This document shows positions 1 through 9,664 of a stretch of 20,000 bases of DNA, in pieces. The position numbers were made by a program, and so were the translations under genes. Origin of the DNA: Pyropia haitanensis. Taxonomy: Eukaryota > Rhodophyta > Bangiophyceae > Bangiales > Bangiaceae. The first letter of the stretch is position 1. Each line of letters opens with the position of its first letter. The stretch is taken from assembly GCA_008729055.1 (NCBI GenBank), contig SDUX01000128.1, positions 1-20,000 on the forward strand. The letters run 5' to 3'. The notes beneath the pieces are model-generated. The model had not been told where the DNA came from and did no database searches. It worked only from the letters and a program-made list of their open reading frames with translations.

Positions 1-2
1 GC

Positions 3-379
3 AGGCCATTTGCCACCATTCGGCCCGTGTCTACCCGACGGGTCAACATCCGCTACATTGTCGAGCACAGCCGGCGCCCCTTTGCAAACAGCATGGCACC
101 GGCAGCCAACAGGGCTCCACGACGCGGTTGCGCAACGCGTTGCGGAGCAGGTGCGGCAGATTGGCAACCCGTCGGGCGACGCTTCGGGCCGCTCTGCGGT
201 CATTGGCGTCTTTTGCGAGACGGTGGAAGAGGGTCAACGGCGTTGCCAACAGCTTGTGTGGCATCCCCAGACATCGTGCCGAGCCCCCGCCGCGGGCTGC
301 TCTTCACGACATGCGTGACGTGGCCGTCCTCAAGTTCCACGCTGCGGCAGCCACCATTGCGCAGCGTGTCCCAGAGGCC

Positions 380-423
<44 letters not shown>

Positions 424-2335
424 GGCGGCGGCGCCCCTTGGTGCCCCCCGTGCTCCCGCCGCACCTGCCCACTCCTCCGCACCGGTTGTCTCGGCGAGCG
501 CCTCTGGCCCCACGAGCGGCACGACCCGCGCCGGTGGCGATGGCGGCGGCGGTGACCCCGAGCCCGACACGCGGCCAACGTTCCATGTGCACACCCTCTT
601 TTCCGATGGCGGCCGCCCAGCTGATGACGCCTCCTTGATCGCGTCGTACACCGGCAGCAAGTCCGCGGCCGAGGTCGTGGCTTCCACCATCGCGCGCCCG
701 TCTGTCGGCGTTGTCATCGTCGTCGGCTCTCCTGCGGTTTCGACAGGCACCGACTTCCCCTCCATGGTGTGGGCTTTGTTCCTCGGCGGTCGGAACCTGT
801 TGACGTTTGGCCAAGCGTCTGGTCGCCTGTGCCGGTCTCCGTCGCTGGTGGGCACGGCGGTCGTGTGGAACCCACAGGGCTACTCGCGCGTGCTCATGTC
901 GCAGGCGACGGTCGAGCGGGTGCCCAACTTGGCGGCCCTGGGCAACTTTGACTTGTGGTCTGCCCTCCCTGCTACCGAGTGCCGCAGGCTCGGCTTGGAC
1001 GCCACCCTCGATGGCTGTACGCGAGACACGTTTGTGTCGTGCATTGCGGGCGGGTTTGCGCGCTGCGACTATTGTGAGGAGCAGCAGCAGCGGCTGAAGC
1101 GCCGTCGCGAGTCGGATGGCGCGGGGTCACCCGCCAACCCTCCCGACTCTGGCGCCAGTGGTGGCCGCCGTGAATACCACCCTGGCGGCTCTTCCTCTGG
1201 CGGCGGGGCAAGTGAGACAGCGGCAGAGCGCAGCGCGCGATTGCGCACTCCTCTGCCGGGGCTTCGTTTTCCGACAAGGAGGCGCCTGGCAGACGACATG
1301 GTCATGACCCCTCCGTCGTCGGGGCCGCCGCCCACGCCGACAACGACCACCCTCATCGAGTCTTCGATGAGAGCTGACACTGGGGGCCTCAGTCGTGGTC
1401 CGGTCATGACGTCGCCGCTGACGCTGTCGCAAGCAGTTGCAGTTCCGCCAACCTCTGTCGTTCCGGGCTCTGCCACTGCTCGTGGAGGCAGTCGTGCCAA
1501 TGCCGGCGATGGCCCGTCATCCTCGTCCGCTCCTCCTCCTCCCGCGTCTCTCCAACCCGCCGTGTTTGAGAGTGCCCGCTACGCGCTGGCGGATGACCGG
1601 GCGCTGGCGGCTTTTGCGCTCACCCAGGAGACTGTTGAGCGAGGCCAGCGTGCAGCACTTGCTGTGTGGCGCAGCTACGACCAGGGGGGCTACCAGCCGC
1701 CATGCTCGTGGTGCCGCGCGCTGTCTGTGCCTGTCTCTGTCGGCATGAAGCACACGTCTTCCTCGTGCTTTATTCGTGTTTGCATGAACTGCGTTCGACC
1801 GAGCATCCTACGCGAGTCGGCGAGGACGCCGACAATGGGAGACGTTTGCTGTCAACCGCGCAGCATTTGCAAGGAGGACCCCAAGCCTTGGGATCTCAAC
1901 ACGGATGGGCACATCGACCCGACCATCGTTCGCTGTGACGGCTGCTGTTTGCCACGGACGGTGCGCTGCGACGACGAGACGGCGCACGACATGCACGGGG
2001 CAGCGCAACTTGGGCCGACCAAGTGCCCGTGGACGTTGTGCATCAAGGTCATCCTCATCCAGGTGCTCCTGGCGCGCACCCACATGTCTGTCGGCAAGCC
2101 TGAGTTTGCGCCGGCCTTGTTCAAGGCATGCCAAGTCAAGTGGACGACCCCGCCAAGTCATGCCAGCCAAGGAGCGCCAGAGCGCCTTATCCCCGACGAG
2201 CTGCTGGCGTGGGGGCCCAACACGCGCCAGCAAGGTACAGACGCGATTGCGCGCTGGCTCACGAGCGGCGGTAAGCTGCCCAACATCGTTTTGTTTGCAC
2301 CTGTCTTGGCGCGTGCGTTTGATCTATCGTTTTGA
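3..2335 (+). CDS. RecQ/TLH-like helicase, 3' part, 5' partial with two frameshifts
   Basis: This is the C-terminal half of a superfamily 2 helicase; its ATPase half would lie left of the window. It aligns with the helicase that ends at the right edge. NIRYIVEH is read in frame 3 (about 45-70), AVAQRVAEQV and VIGVFCETVEE in frame 1 (about 124-231), and DVAVLKFHA onward in frame 2 (from about 316 to the TGA at 2333). Motif V (VSTGTDFPS, about 737-763) and motif VI (QASGRLCR, about 812-835) are intact. A Ser/Pro/Gly-rich linker follows, then a Cys-rich tail (about 1690-2090) with CSWC, CMNC and RCDGCCLPRTVRC followed by KCPWTLC. That tail resembles the C-terminus of fungal telomere-linked helicases. 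The first frame change fits one extra G in the GGG at 112-114; the second lies between about 245 and 300. The breaks may be real decay or sequencing indels. The helicase identity is firm; the functional state is not. Confidence 0.8.
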
Positions 2336-2690
2336 CAATGCGTGAATTTTGAGTTGGCGCCATAAAGCTGAGGAGGGGGAATGTTAATTCCGAATTTGTT
2401 TCCAATTACATTCGATAAAAAATTCACAACTCACCAAAGTTGGACGTTTCACTGATGGGTCACAACACATGCAGATTTCAATACTTAACTGAAGGACTTG
2501 GATCGACACCGCACCGTACCATCCGAGTAGTACTACTGATCCACGACATCAGTGGTCCTGCTTGTAACAAAGTCAGCAAGCCAGTGCTACTGGTGCATGT
2601 GCCCAGTAGTGCTACTCGTACCCACTTCACTGAACCCCGCCAGTGGTGCTCCTGGTTCACAACACGACAAGTGCTACTCTTCTCGAGCTC

Positions 2691-3161
2691 AGACAGCCAG
2701 GCCAGTAGTGCTACTGGAGCATGCAACCAGTAGTGCTACTCCAACCAACTGGACAGGACCCCGCCAGTTGTGGTCTGGGGTGACGGGAGAGTAGTGCTAC
2801 TCGTATCGAGTTGACCAAGGCAGACCAGTAGTACTACTGGGGCACGTGCCCAGTACTGCTAGGACCAAATTCACAGCACCCCTCCAGTGGTGACGACACC
2901 AGTAGTACTACTGGTGACCAGTTCAGACAGCCAGGCCAGAAGTGCTACTCGGGCATGCAACCAGTAGTGCTACTCGAACCAACAGGACAGGACCCCGCCA
3001 GTTGTGGTCTGGGGTGACGGGAGAGTAGTGCTACTCGTATCGAGTTGACCAAGGCAGACCAGTAGTACTACTGGGGCACGTGCCCAGTACTGCTACTCGG
3101 ACCAAATGCACAGCACCCCTCCATTGGTGACGACACCAGTAGTACTACTGGTGTCCAGTTC
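2691..3161. repeat. Two tandem copies of a roughly 235-bp unit
   Basis: Copy 1 is about 2691-2924 and copy 2 about 2925-3161. Both begin with AGACAGCCAG, and the same word recurs at 3162, where a third copy starts and breaks off. Shared internal words include GACAGGACCCCGCCAGTTGT, GGTCTGGGGTGACGGGAGAG and ATCGAGTTGACCAAGGCAGA. The copies are near-identical, with a few substitutions and short indels, so the duplication is recent relative to the surrounding palindromes. Each copy holds several palindromic sites. Confidence 0.85.
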
Positions 3162-3331
3162 AGACAGCCACCGAGGTTACTGCACATGGTCAGCAGGGCC
3201 TCTGGGCATTGCCACGAGTAGCAATACTCCCTCCAAGCAGAGTGGTCCATTTTGCATGTGATGTTCAGTAGCACTACTGGTCGTGGGAGTTGTGGACCTT
3301 TTCTGTCCAGGACTGATGGGTCGAGTGTGTA

Positions 3332-3347
3332 CCAGTAGTACTACTGG
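3332..3347. promoter_or_regulatory. Perfect 16-bp palindrome upstream of the ParB/dioxygenase gene
   Basis: CCAGTAGTACTACTGG is its own reverse complement. It is the last copy of the family before the gene and sits about 220 bp upstream of the TATA box. A dimeric DNA-binding protein could use it, but that is inferred from symmetry and placement only. Confidence 0.5.
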
Positions 3348-3566
3348 CAGACGTCTTCCACAATGTCTTTCGTTTCACAGCTCTCGGTCGAAAACAATTA
3401 TCGTAAGTGCGACTTAGTTGGACTTACTTTTCTGACAGACCAGTCGCCCGGAATTGTTATTGACCATTTATTGACCTATTTTTTTTGGATCACGCGTTTC
3501 GATTTACGTGGCCGAGAGACATGCTCGGGCCCCTCGAAATCGGGCCATTGGAAGGGTGTCCGTATC

Positions 3567-3574
3567 TATAAATA
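3567..3574 (+). promoter_or_regulatory. TATA box of the ParB/dioxygenase gene
   Basis: TATAAATA lies 229 bp before the proposed ATG at 3796. The same octamer, preceded by the same TC, occurs at a similar distance before the small ORF at 9665. The interval to the ATG is pyrimidine-rich and would include the 5' untranslated region. Confidence 0.65.
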
Positions 3575-3795
3575 CCGTGCTTGTGACGTCCGTCCAGGTC
3601 TTCTTTGTCCGCCATCCGATCCCCTGCCTTCACTCCAAATCTCTGGTACCTCGCGTGCTTACCCCACACCTGCCCTTCCTTTGGCAATCACCTCTCCACA
3701 CTGCTCTCTGTCGGCTCTGTTACGTACCCCCTCACACCGTCTTTTCGCACACCACTTTCCCTTCCCCCTGGGCTCGTCCTCACCTTGCCCGCGGC

Positions 3796-6700
3796 ATGGC
3801 TCGGTCGCCGCGAAAGGCGACCTCTCGTGCTCGGGGTCGTGGAGGCGGTGGGCGCGGTCGCGGTGGCAGTTCGGCGGCGGCTGCCGCGGACAGTCCCCGT
3901 GCTGCGGATTCTTCTCGCGGCCGCGGTGGGCGTGGTCGTGGACGTGGCGGTCGTGCCGCTGGGGCATCTGCTCGTGGCGGTGGTGGACCCGCCTCTCGTT
4001 CGCCGTCGCCGCAACCTAGTGCTGTCGCCCCTGCGGGCGGTCGCACGCAAGTGGCGGCCTGTGACGCTGCCGAGGCGGCATTGCTTCTGCGCCCGCCCTC
4101 GGAGGCCAGTGATTCTGGCGCTGAGTCTGGTGGCGCTTCTGGCAGCCGGCCGGCGTCTGGGGCTGCGTCTCGGTCGCAGTCCGGCGAGTCATCTTCCTCC
4201 CGCCGCGGCTCCGGCGCGTCTGATGCTGGCGGCAGCGCGCGCGAGTCGGGCGATCAACCCGATGCGGCCCGTTCCGACGGCGGCGCTGACGAGGCAGGTT
4301 CCCGCGGCGACGGGGACGAGTCGGGCTCTGGCTCTGAGGAGAGCTCCAGTGGCAGTGATGGGAGTGGCTCCTCTGGGAGTGGCTCGAGGGCCTCTCCCCC
4401 GGCGGCCAAGACTCCCGAGCCTTTGTCAGGCGCTGGTCGGTCCGGCGCCCTTCGACAGACCCGCCTGCCGACGCGTTCGTCCAAGGACGCCTCTGGCGCT
4501 TCCACGGCGTCTGCTGCGCGGACACCGTCGTCCCGTGTTGCAGCACCGCGGCGGCCATCGGCGTCATCCGCTGCGGCGTCGCGTCGGGTGCCGCTGTTGG
4601 ACCAGAACCTGTCGGTCACTGTGCGCGGCATCGAGTTCACCCCGGACGCATCGGGGTCCGTCGTTCCGACGGCGGGGTCGTCTGCTTCGGCGGCTCAGCG
4701 TTTCGCCCGCCTCTACAAGGTCACCATGATCATCGGTCGGGTGCGCAACGTTCGCGTGCTCGTCCGATCCGTGCGTGATACCGAGCACGCCGACGTCAAG
4801 AAGTACATCAACTCGTTTTCTACGACGGGCTACGATTGGGCGCACGGCATGATCAAGGTGACGGAGGACTTTACGCTGGGCAACCAACGCGCGTTTGATC
4901 CGTTGGTGGTTGGCGAGGATGGTGTGCTGGAGGACAAGAGTGACCGGCAGTACGTCACCGTCGACGGGCACCACCGACAGATGGCGTTGGTGACCGTCTT
5001 GGAGCGGAAGCTCCCGAATGCGTCGGAGACCTGTCGGTACGCCCTCGTCAAGCGTCGCGACGGCAAGCCGATGACGGAGACGGAAGTGCTGTCGTTGGGT
5101 TTCGACTCGAACGAGTCGACGGTGCAGACCAAGGCCATGGACACTGCCGACGTCGTCGTCTTCCTTTGCCACTGGGTTCTCGGTAGGCACAACGAGCGGC
5201 GCGCCAAGCATCAGGCGGGTCTCAAGCTTGGTGTCACGCAGCCGTCTGAGCTCATGGACGAGCTGCTCAAGGAGAAGATTGGCGGCTTGTGCAAGAACGA
5301 CGGGACGCTGGCGTACGGCGACGCCAGCATGCGCCGCATGATCAACATTGGCTTGTTGTCTTTGGAGGACAACCAGTCGACGAGGTACATGGTCGAGAAG
5401 TTGAAGGCGTCCAAGGTCAAGGATGGCTGCGATGGCTCCTTCTCCCTCGACACCCTCATCTCGCCTATCATGCTGCACGCCGAGACCATCCATGCGGACA
5501 AGAAAGCGGTGCGTCTTCTTCTTCTCAAGATGGCGTGGGAGTACACGTGCCATCGTACGGCCGACAAGAAGGTGCGTCGGCTCGTGGCTGGCAGTGACGG
5601 CTCGTTCTACGCCTGCGCGGTGCTCTTCATCAAGCACCTTCAAGATGCGACGTTGAACAAGATCAAGGAGAAAGGCGGCACGCCCAACAGTGTCCGGTCT
5701 CTGTGGTCCGGCAAGGGCAAGCAGCCGGCAGGAGCGCCGGCGGCTCCTTCTGTGGCCGCCCCTGCACCCGCGTCCGCCGAGGAGTCCGTCCAAGCCGCCA
5801 CGATCCACGCGTCGACGGGGTCTCTGGACCTGCTGCAGCAGACGCGGCCGGGAGCAACCATGACGTTGGGCGACGAGCTGACGACGCTCTTCGTCCAGGA
5901 CTTCACGGAAGCTGGTCTCGAGAGAGCAAGGGGTGGCTCGTCGGTGAGCAAGCTGGTGCTGGCGGCGACGTGTCCGTTTGTCGTCGAGCACCTGCCGCGA
6001 TGGAAGCGCATGGTGGCCGAGTTCATCGAACCTCCTCCGCCGCCGCCGCCGCCGCCGCGCGCCAAGAAGGTTACCAGGAAGAAGCAGACGAGGACAGCAG
6101 GCACCAAGACCAAGTCCAAGAGAGGCAAGAAAACCAAGGCTCGCGCGGAGACAAGTGCCTCTGCCGATGAGATGCCGCCTGTCGACCAGGCGGACCCGGC
6201 TCCTGCTGTTGGCGGACCGTCCGTAGCTGGCGGAGGAGCAGAGACCGGACCCGCCGACGCTGTCGAGCGTCACAACGGCGGCAACCAAGACGCGGACAAG
6301 GCAGGCGCGGGTGGGGAAGGTGGCCCCTGCGACAAGGACGGCGACGCGGCCGGCCAAGGCGGCAACGCAGCCGGTGCTGGGGACGCCGACGGAGGCGACC
6401 GCGTGGAGACGGCCAAGACGGCGGGCAAGCGGAAGCCCGAAGATGATGCCGAGGGCGACAAGCGGCGGAGCAAGCGATCTCGACATCCTCCTCCGGAGCT
6501 CGGTCAGCTCGTGCCTGTTCCGTCCGAGCAGCAGCTACGTAAGGAGGTTTATCGCGGCACATCGGTTCGCGCCAAGTCTCCGTTTGCTCGTGCGGTACGC
6601 CGTGTGGGCGTCAACGGTCGTCGCCAAGGCCGGCACGACATTCGCAACCAAGTTGCTGACAAGCTGTACGAGGACACCGTCCCTCCCATCTCCGAGACTT

Positions 6701-8439
6701 ATCACGAGGACGCAGCGGCGAATCGGCGCGAGATACTCGAGCCCTACTTTGGGCCTCCCGGTTCGTCCCCTCCGCCGGTTCCGGTTGGACACTATCGCGT
6801 GCCAAGCTTTGCCGCCCTTTTGCCGACGGAGCATCAAGCGCGCGACATGGTGCCAGGCGCCGACTGGATCCGAATCGAGCAGACGACGTCCACGTTTATG
6901 GCGCAGCAGGGGATCAAGCTGTTGAGCGGCATGCCGGGCGTACCCACCTCTCTTCCCGACGACAATCCCGGTATGATCTCTCTTCTTGGTGGCGCCGCCT
7001 GTCTCGCGTACGCCAAGACGCTGGTGGAGCGTGGTTGGGTCATCATCGAGAACGCCGTCTCGGACGCAATGCCCATTCTTGATGCGGATGGGCCGCCGAG
7101 TGTCCACGCAGTTCTCAAGCACTACGTCGACCTGTTCCCGGGTGAAGCGGAGATCGCCAAGGTGCAGGCCGGCAAGTCAACCGCGAGGGTGCTCGACGTA
7201 TGGGCGCCCATCCACAAAATCGACAAGGACCTCGACAAGGCGGCGCTGGCGGACGGCCAAGGGCGCTTTTCAGTGCCGGTCAACAAGGTGGCTTGCTCTG
7301 AAGACGACACGGAGTGTGAGGTCTTCTCTCTCAAGCTTCACGCCGACGCCTGCATGGCTGCGATCGCCAACAAGGTCTTGGAGGCCGTGCCTGCCGCGGA
7401 AGGTCGTCCAAGTGCTCGGCCGGTCGTGCGCACGCCCAAAACCGGGGCCCGTCTTCTGTTGACAACGGAGAATGCCGTGCGCCAGCGGCCGCACATTGAC
7501 TCGGGGCTGCTGGAGGACAAGCTGGAGCAGGAGACCGTGACGACCACTCAAGAGGCCGGCGGTCCATCTACCGGTGCAGAAGCCGTCGGCGAGCGTGCAG
7601 AGGACGAAGATGTTCAGTTTGTGTCCGCCAAGAAGTACAAGATGCCGCTGACCAAGGGCTTCTTCATGATGGCGTCCGGCTACGATCCTTTTGTGTTGGC
7701 GGTGTGGCCGGGCAGCGTGCTTGCTCTGCGGCGTATTGAGGACGGGCATCTTGTGGACCGGACGCTCGTGAGCGAGGTCATCGAGATTCCCAAGAACTCC
7801 GTCCTTCTTTGCCGCAGTGACTTGGTGCACGCTGGCTGCGGCGCCGACGAGGACATCTCTCGCATCAACAAGGCACCCGTGGAGCTGGCGTACTCTCGCT
7901 CTGTCCGTCTCCACATGTACCTGCAGCATCCTTGTCAACCTCTCAAGGACGCGATCTTCCCCGTGAGCCGAGTGACGTTTGCAAGCAACGCCATCCCCCA
8001 AGACGAAGCGATCGCCAAGGCAGAAGGCGACGACCAGACGGCATCTCCTGGCGGCAAGAAGCGTGACAACGTCGCCTCGCAAGAGGAAGCCACGTCGGCC
8101 GCTGACGGCGACAAGGATGTCGTAATGGAGGACGCAGCCGAAGCAGCTGGTGCCAAGGCCCGGGCGTCATCTTCCGCGGCAGCCCCGTCTGAACCCGAGG
8201 CGGCTGCAGATGTGGCTCCGGTTGCAGAGGCGCCTGTCGCCATGGAGGGTGTTGGTGAAGACGAACAAGAAGGTGGCGCCAGGTCCGCCAAGGATGCGAG
8301 CGTCAACCGAGACGGCGGCAGTGACAACAATGGCGGGGATGACGGGGACGCTGGAGACGATGACGGAGAGAGTGACGAGGATAAAGATGTGGAGGACGAG
8401 GAGGAGGAGGAGGGGGAGGAGGGGGACGGCGATGAGTGA
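3796..8439 (+). CDS. ParB/Srx-like domain fused to a 2-oxoglutarate/Fe(II) dioxygenase-like domain
   Basis: This is a 1547-residue protein. I chose ATG 3796 because it is the first in-frame ATG after the TATA box and has a G at +4; upstream in-frame codons are not ATG. Domains in order are an RGG/GRG-rich, Ala-rich N-terminus (1-75), a Ser/Gly/Asp-rich segment, and a ParB/Srx-like region (about 290-420). In that region VKKYINSFSTTGYDWAHGMI resembles the ParB SI-x-x-x-G stretch, and VDGHHRQMA (D390, H392, H393, R394) resembles the ParB GER(R)-type signature. Next come a helical region, a Pro run, Lys/Arg-rich NLS-like stretches near 755-785 and 878-895, and a dioxygenase-like domain from about 1070. 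That domain has LVERGWVIIENAVS near the start, H1233-x-D1235, distal H1345 in LVHAGCG, and R1371 in SVRLHMYL. The acidic tail (about 1490-1547) is Asp/Glu-rich. The features suggest a nuclear, nucleic-acid-associated oxygenase; substrate unknown. The motif reading is mine and unaided by any search. Confidence 0.85.
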   Translation: MARSPRKATSRARGRGGGGRGRGGSSAAAAADSPRAADSSRGRGGRGRGRGGRAAGASARGGGGPASRSPSPQPSAVAPAGGRTQVAACDAAEAALLLRPPSEASDSGAESGGASGSRPASGAASRSQSGESSSSRRGSGASDAGGSARESGDQPDAARSDGGADEAGSRGDGDESGSGSEESSSGSDGSGSSGSGSRASPPAAKTPEPLSGAGRSGALRQTRLPTRSSKDASGASTASAARTPSSRVAAPRRPSASSAAASRRVPLLDQNLSVTVRGIEFTPDASGSVVPTAGSSASAAQRFARLYKVTMIIGRVRNVRVLVRSVRDTEHADVKKYINSFSTTGYDWAHGMIKVTEDFTLGNQRAFDPLVVGEDGVLEDKSDRQYVTVDGHHRQMALVTVLERKLPNASETCRYALVKRRDGKPMTETEVLSLGFDSNESTVQTKAMDTADVVVFLCHWVLGRHNERRAKHQAGLKLGVTQPSELMDELLKEKIGGLCKNDGTLAYGDASMRRMINIGLLSLEDNQSTRYMVEKLKASKVKDGCDGSFSLDTLISPIMLHAETIHADKKAVRLLLLKMAWEYTCHRTADKKVRRLVAGSDGSFYACAVLFIKHLQDATLNKIKEKGGTPNSVRSLWSGKGKQPAGAPAAPSVAAPAPASAEESVQAATIHASTGSLDLLQQTRPGATMTLGDELTTLFVQDFTEAGLERARGGSSVSKLVLAATCPFVVEHLPRWKRMVAEFIEPPPPPPPPPRAKKVTRKKQTRTAGTKTKSKRGKKTKARAETSASADEMPPVDQADPAPAVGGPSVAGGGAETGPADAVERHNGGNQDADKAGAGGEGGPCDKDGDAAGQGGNAAGAGDADGGDRVETAKTAGKRKPEDDAEGDKRRSKRSRHPPPELGQLVPVPSEQQLRKEVYRGTSVRAKSPFARAVRRVGVNGRRQGRHDIRNQVADKLYEDTVPPISETYHEDAAANRREILEPYFGPPGSSPPPVPVGHYRVPSFAALLPTEHQARDMVPGADWIRIEQTTSTFMAQQGIKLLSGMPGVPTSLPDDNPGMISLLGGAACLAYAKTLVERGWVIIENAVSDAMPILDADGPPSVHAVLKHYVDLFPGEAEIAKVQAGKSTARVLDVWAPIHKIDKDLDKAALADGQGRFSVPVNKVACSEDDTECEVFSLKLHADACMAAIANKVLEAVPAAEGRPSARPVVRTPKTGARLLLTTENAVRQRPHIDSGLLEDKLEQETVTTTQEAGGPSTGAEAVGERAEDEDVQFVSAKKYKMPLTKGFFMMASGYDPFVLAVWPGSVLALRRIEDGHLVDRTLVSEVIEIPKNSVLLCRSDLVHAGCGADEDISRINKAPVELAYSRSVRLHMYLQHPCQPLKDAIFPVSRVTFASNAIPQDEAIAKAEGDDQTASPGGKKRDNVASQEEATSAADGDKDVVMEDAAEAAGAKARASSSAAAPSEPEAAADVAPVAEAPVAMEGVGEDEQEGGARSAKDASVNRDGGSDNNGGDDGDAGDDDGESDEDKDVEDEEEEEGEEGDGDE

Positions 8440-8732
8440 GAGCCTGCCCGTGCGAGAGTTTCTGTCGATTGCATGATTTGTTGATAGAATAGCAAGCTTG
8501 CGTAATGCGTTCATTGTCACACACGTCTTGGCTCCTCTCTTTCGTGCGTCACCAGAAAAGCACACCAGCACGCTGAGGAATTCCGACTTGCTGCCATCGC
8601 CAACACCTGCCTCGATTCGAACGATACGCAGCACCACTCGATCCAACACGCTTCCCTATTCGTCACTCTGTGCGTGATCAGCACTGTTCGTTCCTCGCCG
8701 GTAATTGTAATATTAAATTCATTCCACCACAC
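8440..8732. other. Intergenic, 3' flank of the ParB/dioxygenase gene
   Basis: There is no gene here. The only possible signal is ATTAAA at 8712-8717, a poly(A) signal variant about 270 bp after the stop, and this is weak. The sequence is less GC-rich than the coding regions. Confidence 0.4.
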
Positions 8733-9110
8733 GAGTAGTGCTACTCGACCAATGATGACGAGTAGTACTACTCGACCAATGATGACCAGTAGTACTACTC
8801 GACCCAGGATGACCATGAGCACATTTCGACCGACAGGGACGAGTAGTGTTACTTGACCCACCAAGACGAGTAGTGCTACTCCACCCAGCAGGACGAGTGG
8901 TGCTGCTCAACTGTCGATGACGAGTAGTACTACTCGACCAATGATCACCAGTTGTGTAACTTGAGCATCGATGACGAGTCGCACTACTCGACCAATGAGG
9001 ACGAGTAGTACTACTCGACCAAGGATGACCAGTAGCACTACTCGGCCAAGGATGACCAGTAGTACTACTCGATCAATGATGACCAGTAGTACTACTCGAC
9101 CACTGGTGAC
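8733..9110. repeat. Tandem array: fourteen 27-bp units with central palindromes
   Basis: Fourteen units start exactly every 27 bp (8733, 8760, 8787 and so on to 9084) with no indel in the register. The consensus unit is a palindrome, GAGTAGTACTACTC, followed by a 13-bp spacer near GACCAATGATGAC. In several units the palindrome is exact (for example 8760, 8922, 9003); others start with C in place of G, or have a changed centre. Units at 8814 and 8949 have decayed palindromes but keep length and spacing. A further degenerate unit may follow at 9111-9137. Because 27 is a multiple of three, ORFs of nine-residue repeats stay open on both strands; I regard them as artefacts. Confidence 0.92.
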
Positions 9111-9454
9111 GTGCAGTTGTATTGGATCTTGGGTGACTTTGGGCGCCTCTTCTTCATTGATGTTGAGTAGCACTACATAATATCATGTCGATCATTTGCA
9201 CACGTCCACTGTCCATTTGTTATAACTCGGTCTTCTGGCAGGATGGCTTTTCACGCGATCGGACAGTCTGTCATGCTGGTCGCACGGCAGGAAGATGAGT
9301 AGTACTACTCGCTTTCCTCAGAGTCAGGGTATCACCCTAAGTAAGTATTTCTTTTGTTTATTTGTTGAGGGAGGTCAATTACTTTTTGATTTACGATTGG
9401 ATTTAGAGGGTCGTTCAAAGCGTACTTTGGGCCTCTTGGTCGAGCACCTATGTC
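9111..9454. other. Intergenic promoter region of the 9665 ORF
   Basis: No gene is seen. The stretch contains a decayed half-site near 9164 (GAGTAGCACTAC), one perfect palindrome at 9297-9310, and an AT-richer segment around 9335-9410 leading to the TATA box. Confidence 0.5.
9297..9310. promoter_or_regulatory. Isolated palindrome upstream of the 9665 ORF
   Basis: GAGTAGTACTACTC is identical to the core of the 27-bp array but stands alone, about 145 bp upstream of the TATA box at 9455. Its isolation from the array makes a regulatory role more plausible than simple array spread. Confidence 0.5.
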
Positions 9455-9462
9455 TATAAATA
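9455..9462 (+). promoter_or_regulatory. TATA box of the 9665 ORF
   Basis: TATAAATA within TCTATAAATACGG, matching the TCTATAAATACCG of the promoter at 3567. It lies 210 bp before the ATG at 9665. Confidence 0.6.
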
Positions 9463-9664
9463 CGGTCATATTGCTGGGTCCACGTGATCATGCTAGATTC
9501 GCGCCACATTCGGACGTTCCGCAGCCCCCTTTTTCCCGTCCGGTTTCACGCTCTCTTTTTCCACTGTCGGCCGCACCCGTCGGACTCGATACCCCCCGTC
9601 ACGTCGCAGACTTTGTTGCCTCTGACGACGCTTCTGTGCTTCGTCGGACGACACTTGTGCAGCC

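Larger units (their letters stand above)
2336..3566. repeat. Intergenic region dense in GTAGTACTAC-type palindromes
   Basis: No convincing gene lies here. From about 2525 to 3347 the sequence carries well over a dozen copies of a palindrome, best form CCAGTAGTACTACTGG (16 bp, perfect), with variants carrying a G at the centre (GTAGTGCTAC) or GAG...CTC ends. Clear perfect copies lie near 2825, 2899, 3060, 3136 and at 3332-3347. Spacing is irregular, unlike the strict 27-bp array downstream of the next gene. The region probably also includes the 3' end of the helicase on its left and the promoter of the gene on its right. Short ORFs here are repeat artefacts. Confidence 0.85.

Noticed and set aside
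4564..6486. 640-codon open frame on the - strand
   Set aside because: It lies wholly inside the ParB/dioxygenase gene, is Arg/Leu-rich, shows no domain, and arises from the high GC third-position bias of the + strand gene.
8733..9110. CRISPR array
   Set aside because: The units have no distinct unique spacers, the repeat is palindromic with 13-bp near-constant spacers, and the setting is eukaryotic.
8674..9180. ORFs with nine-residue repeats across the 27-bp array on both strands
   Set aside because: A 27-bp period keeps any stop-free frame open. The frames lack promoters, and decayed units change residues freely.
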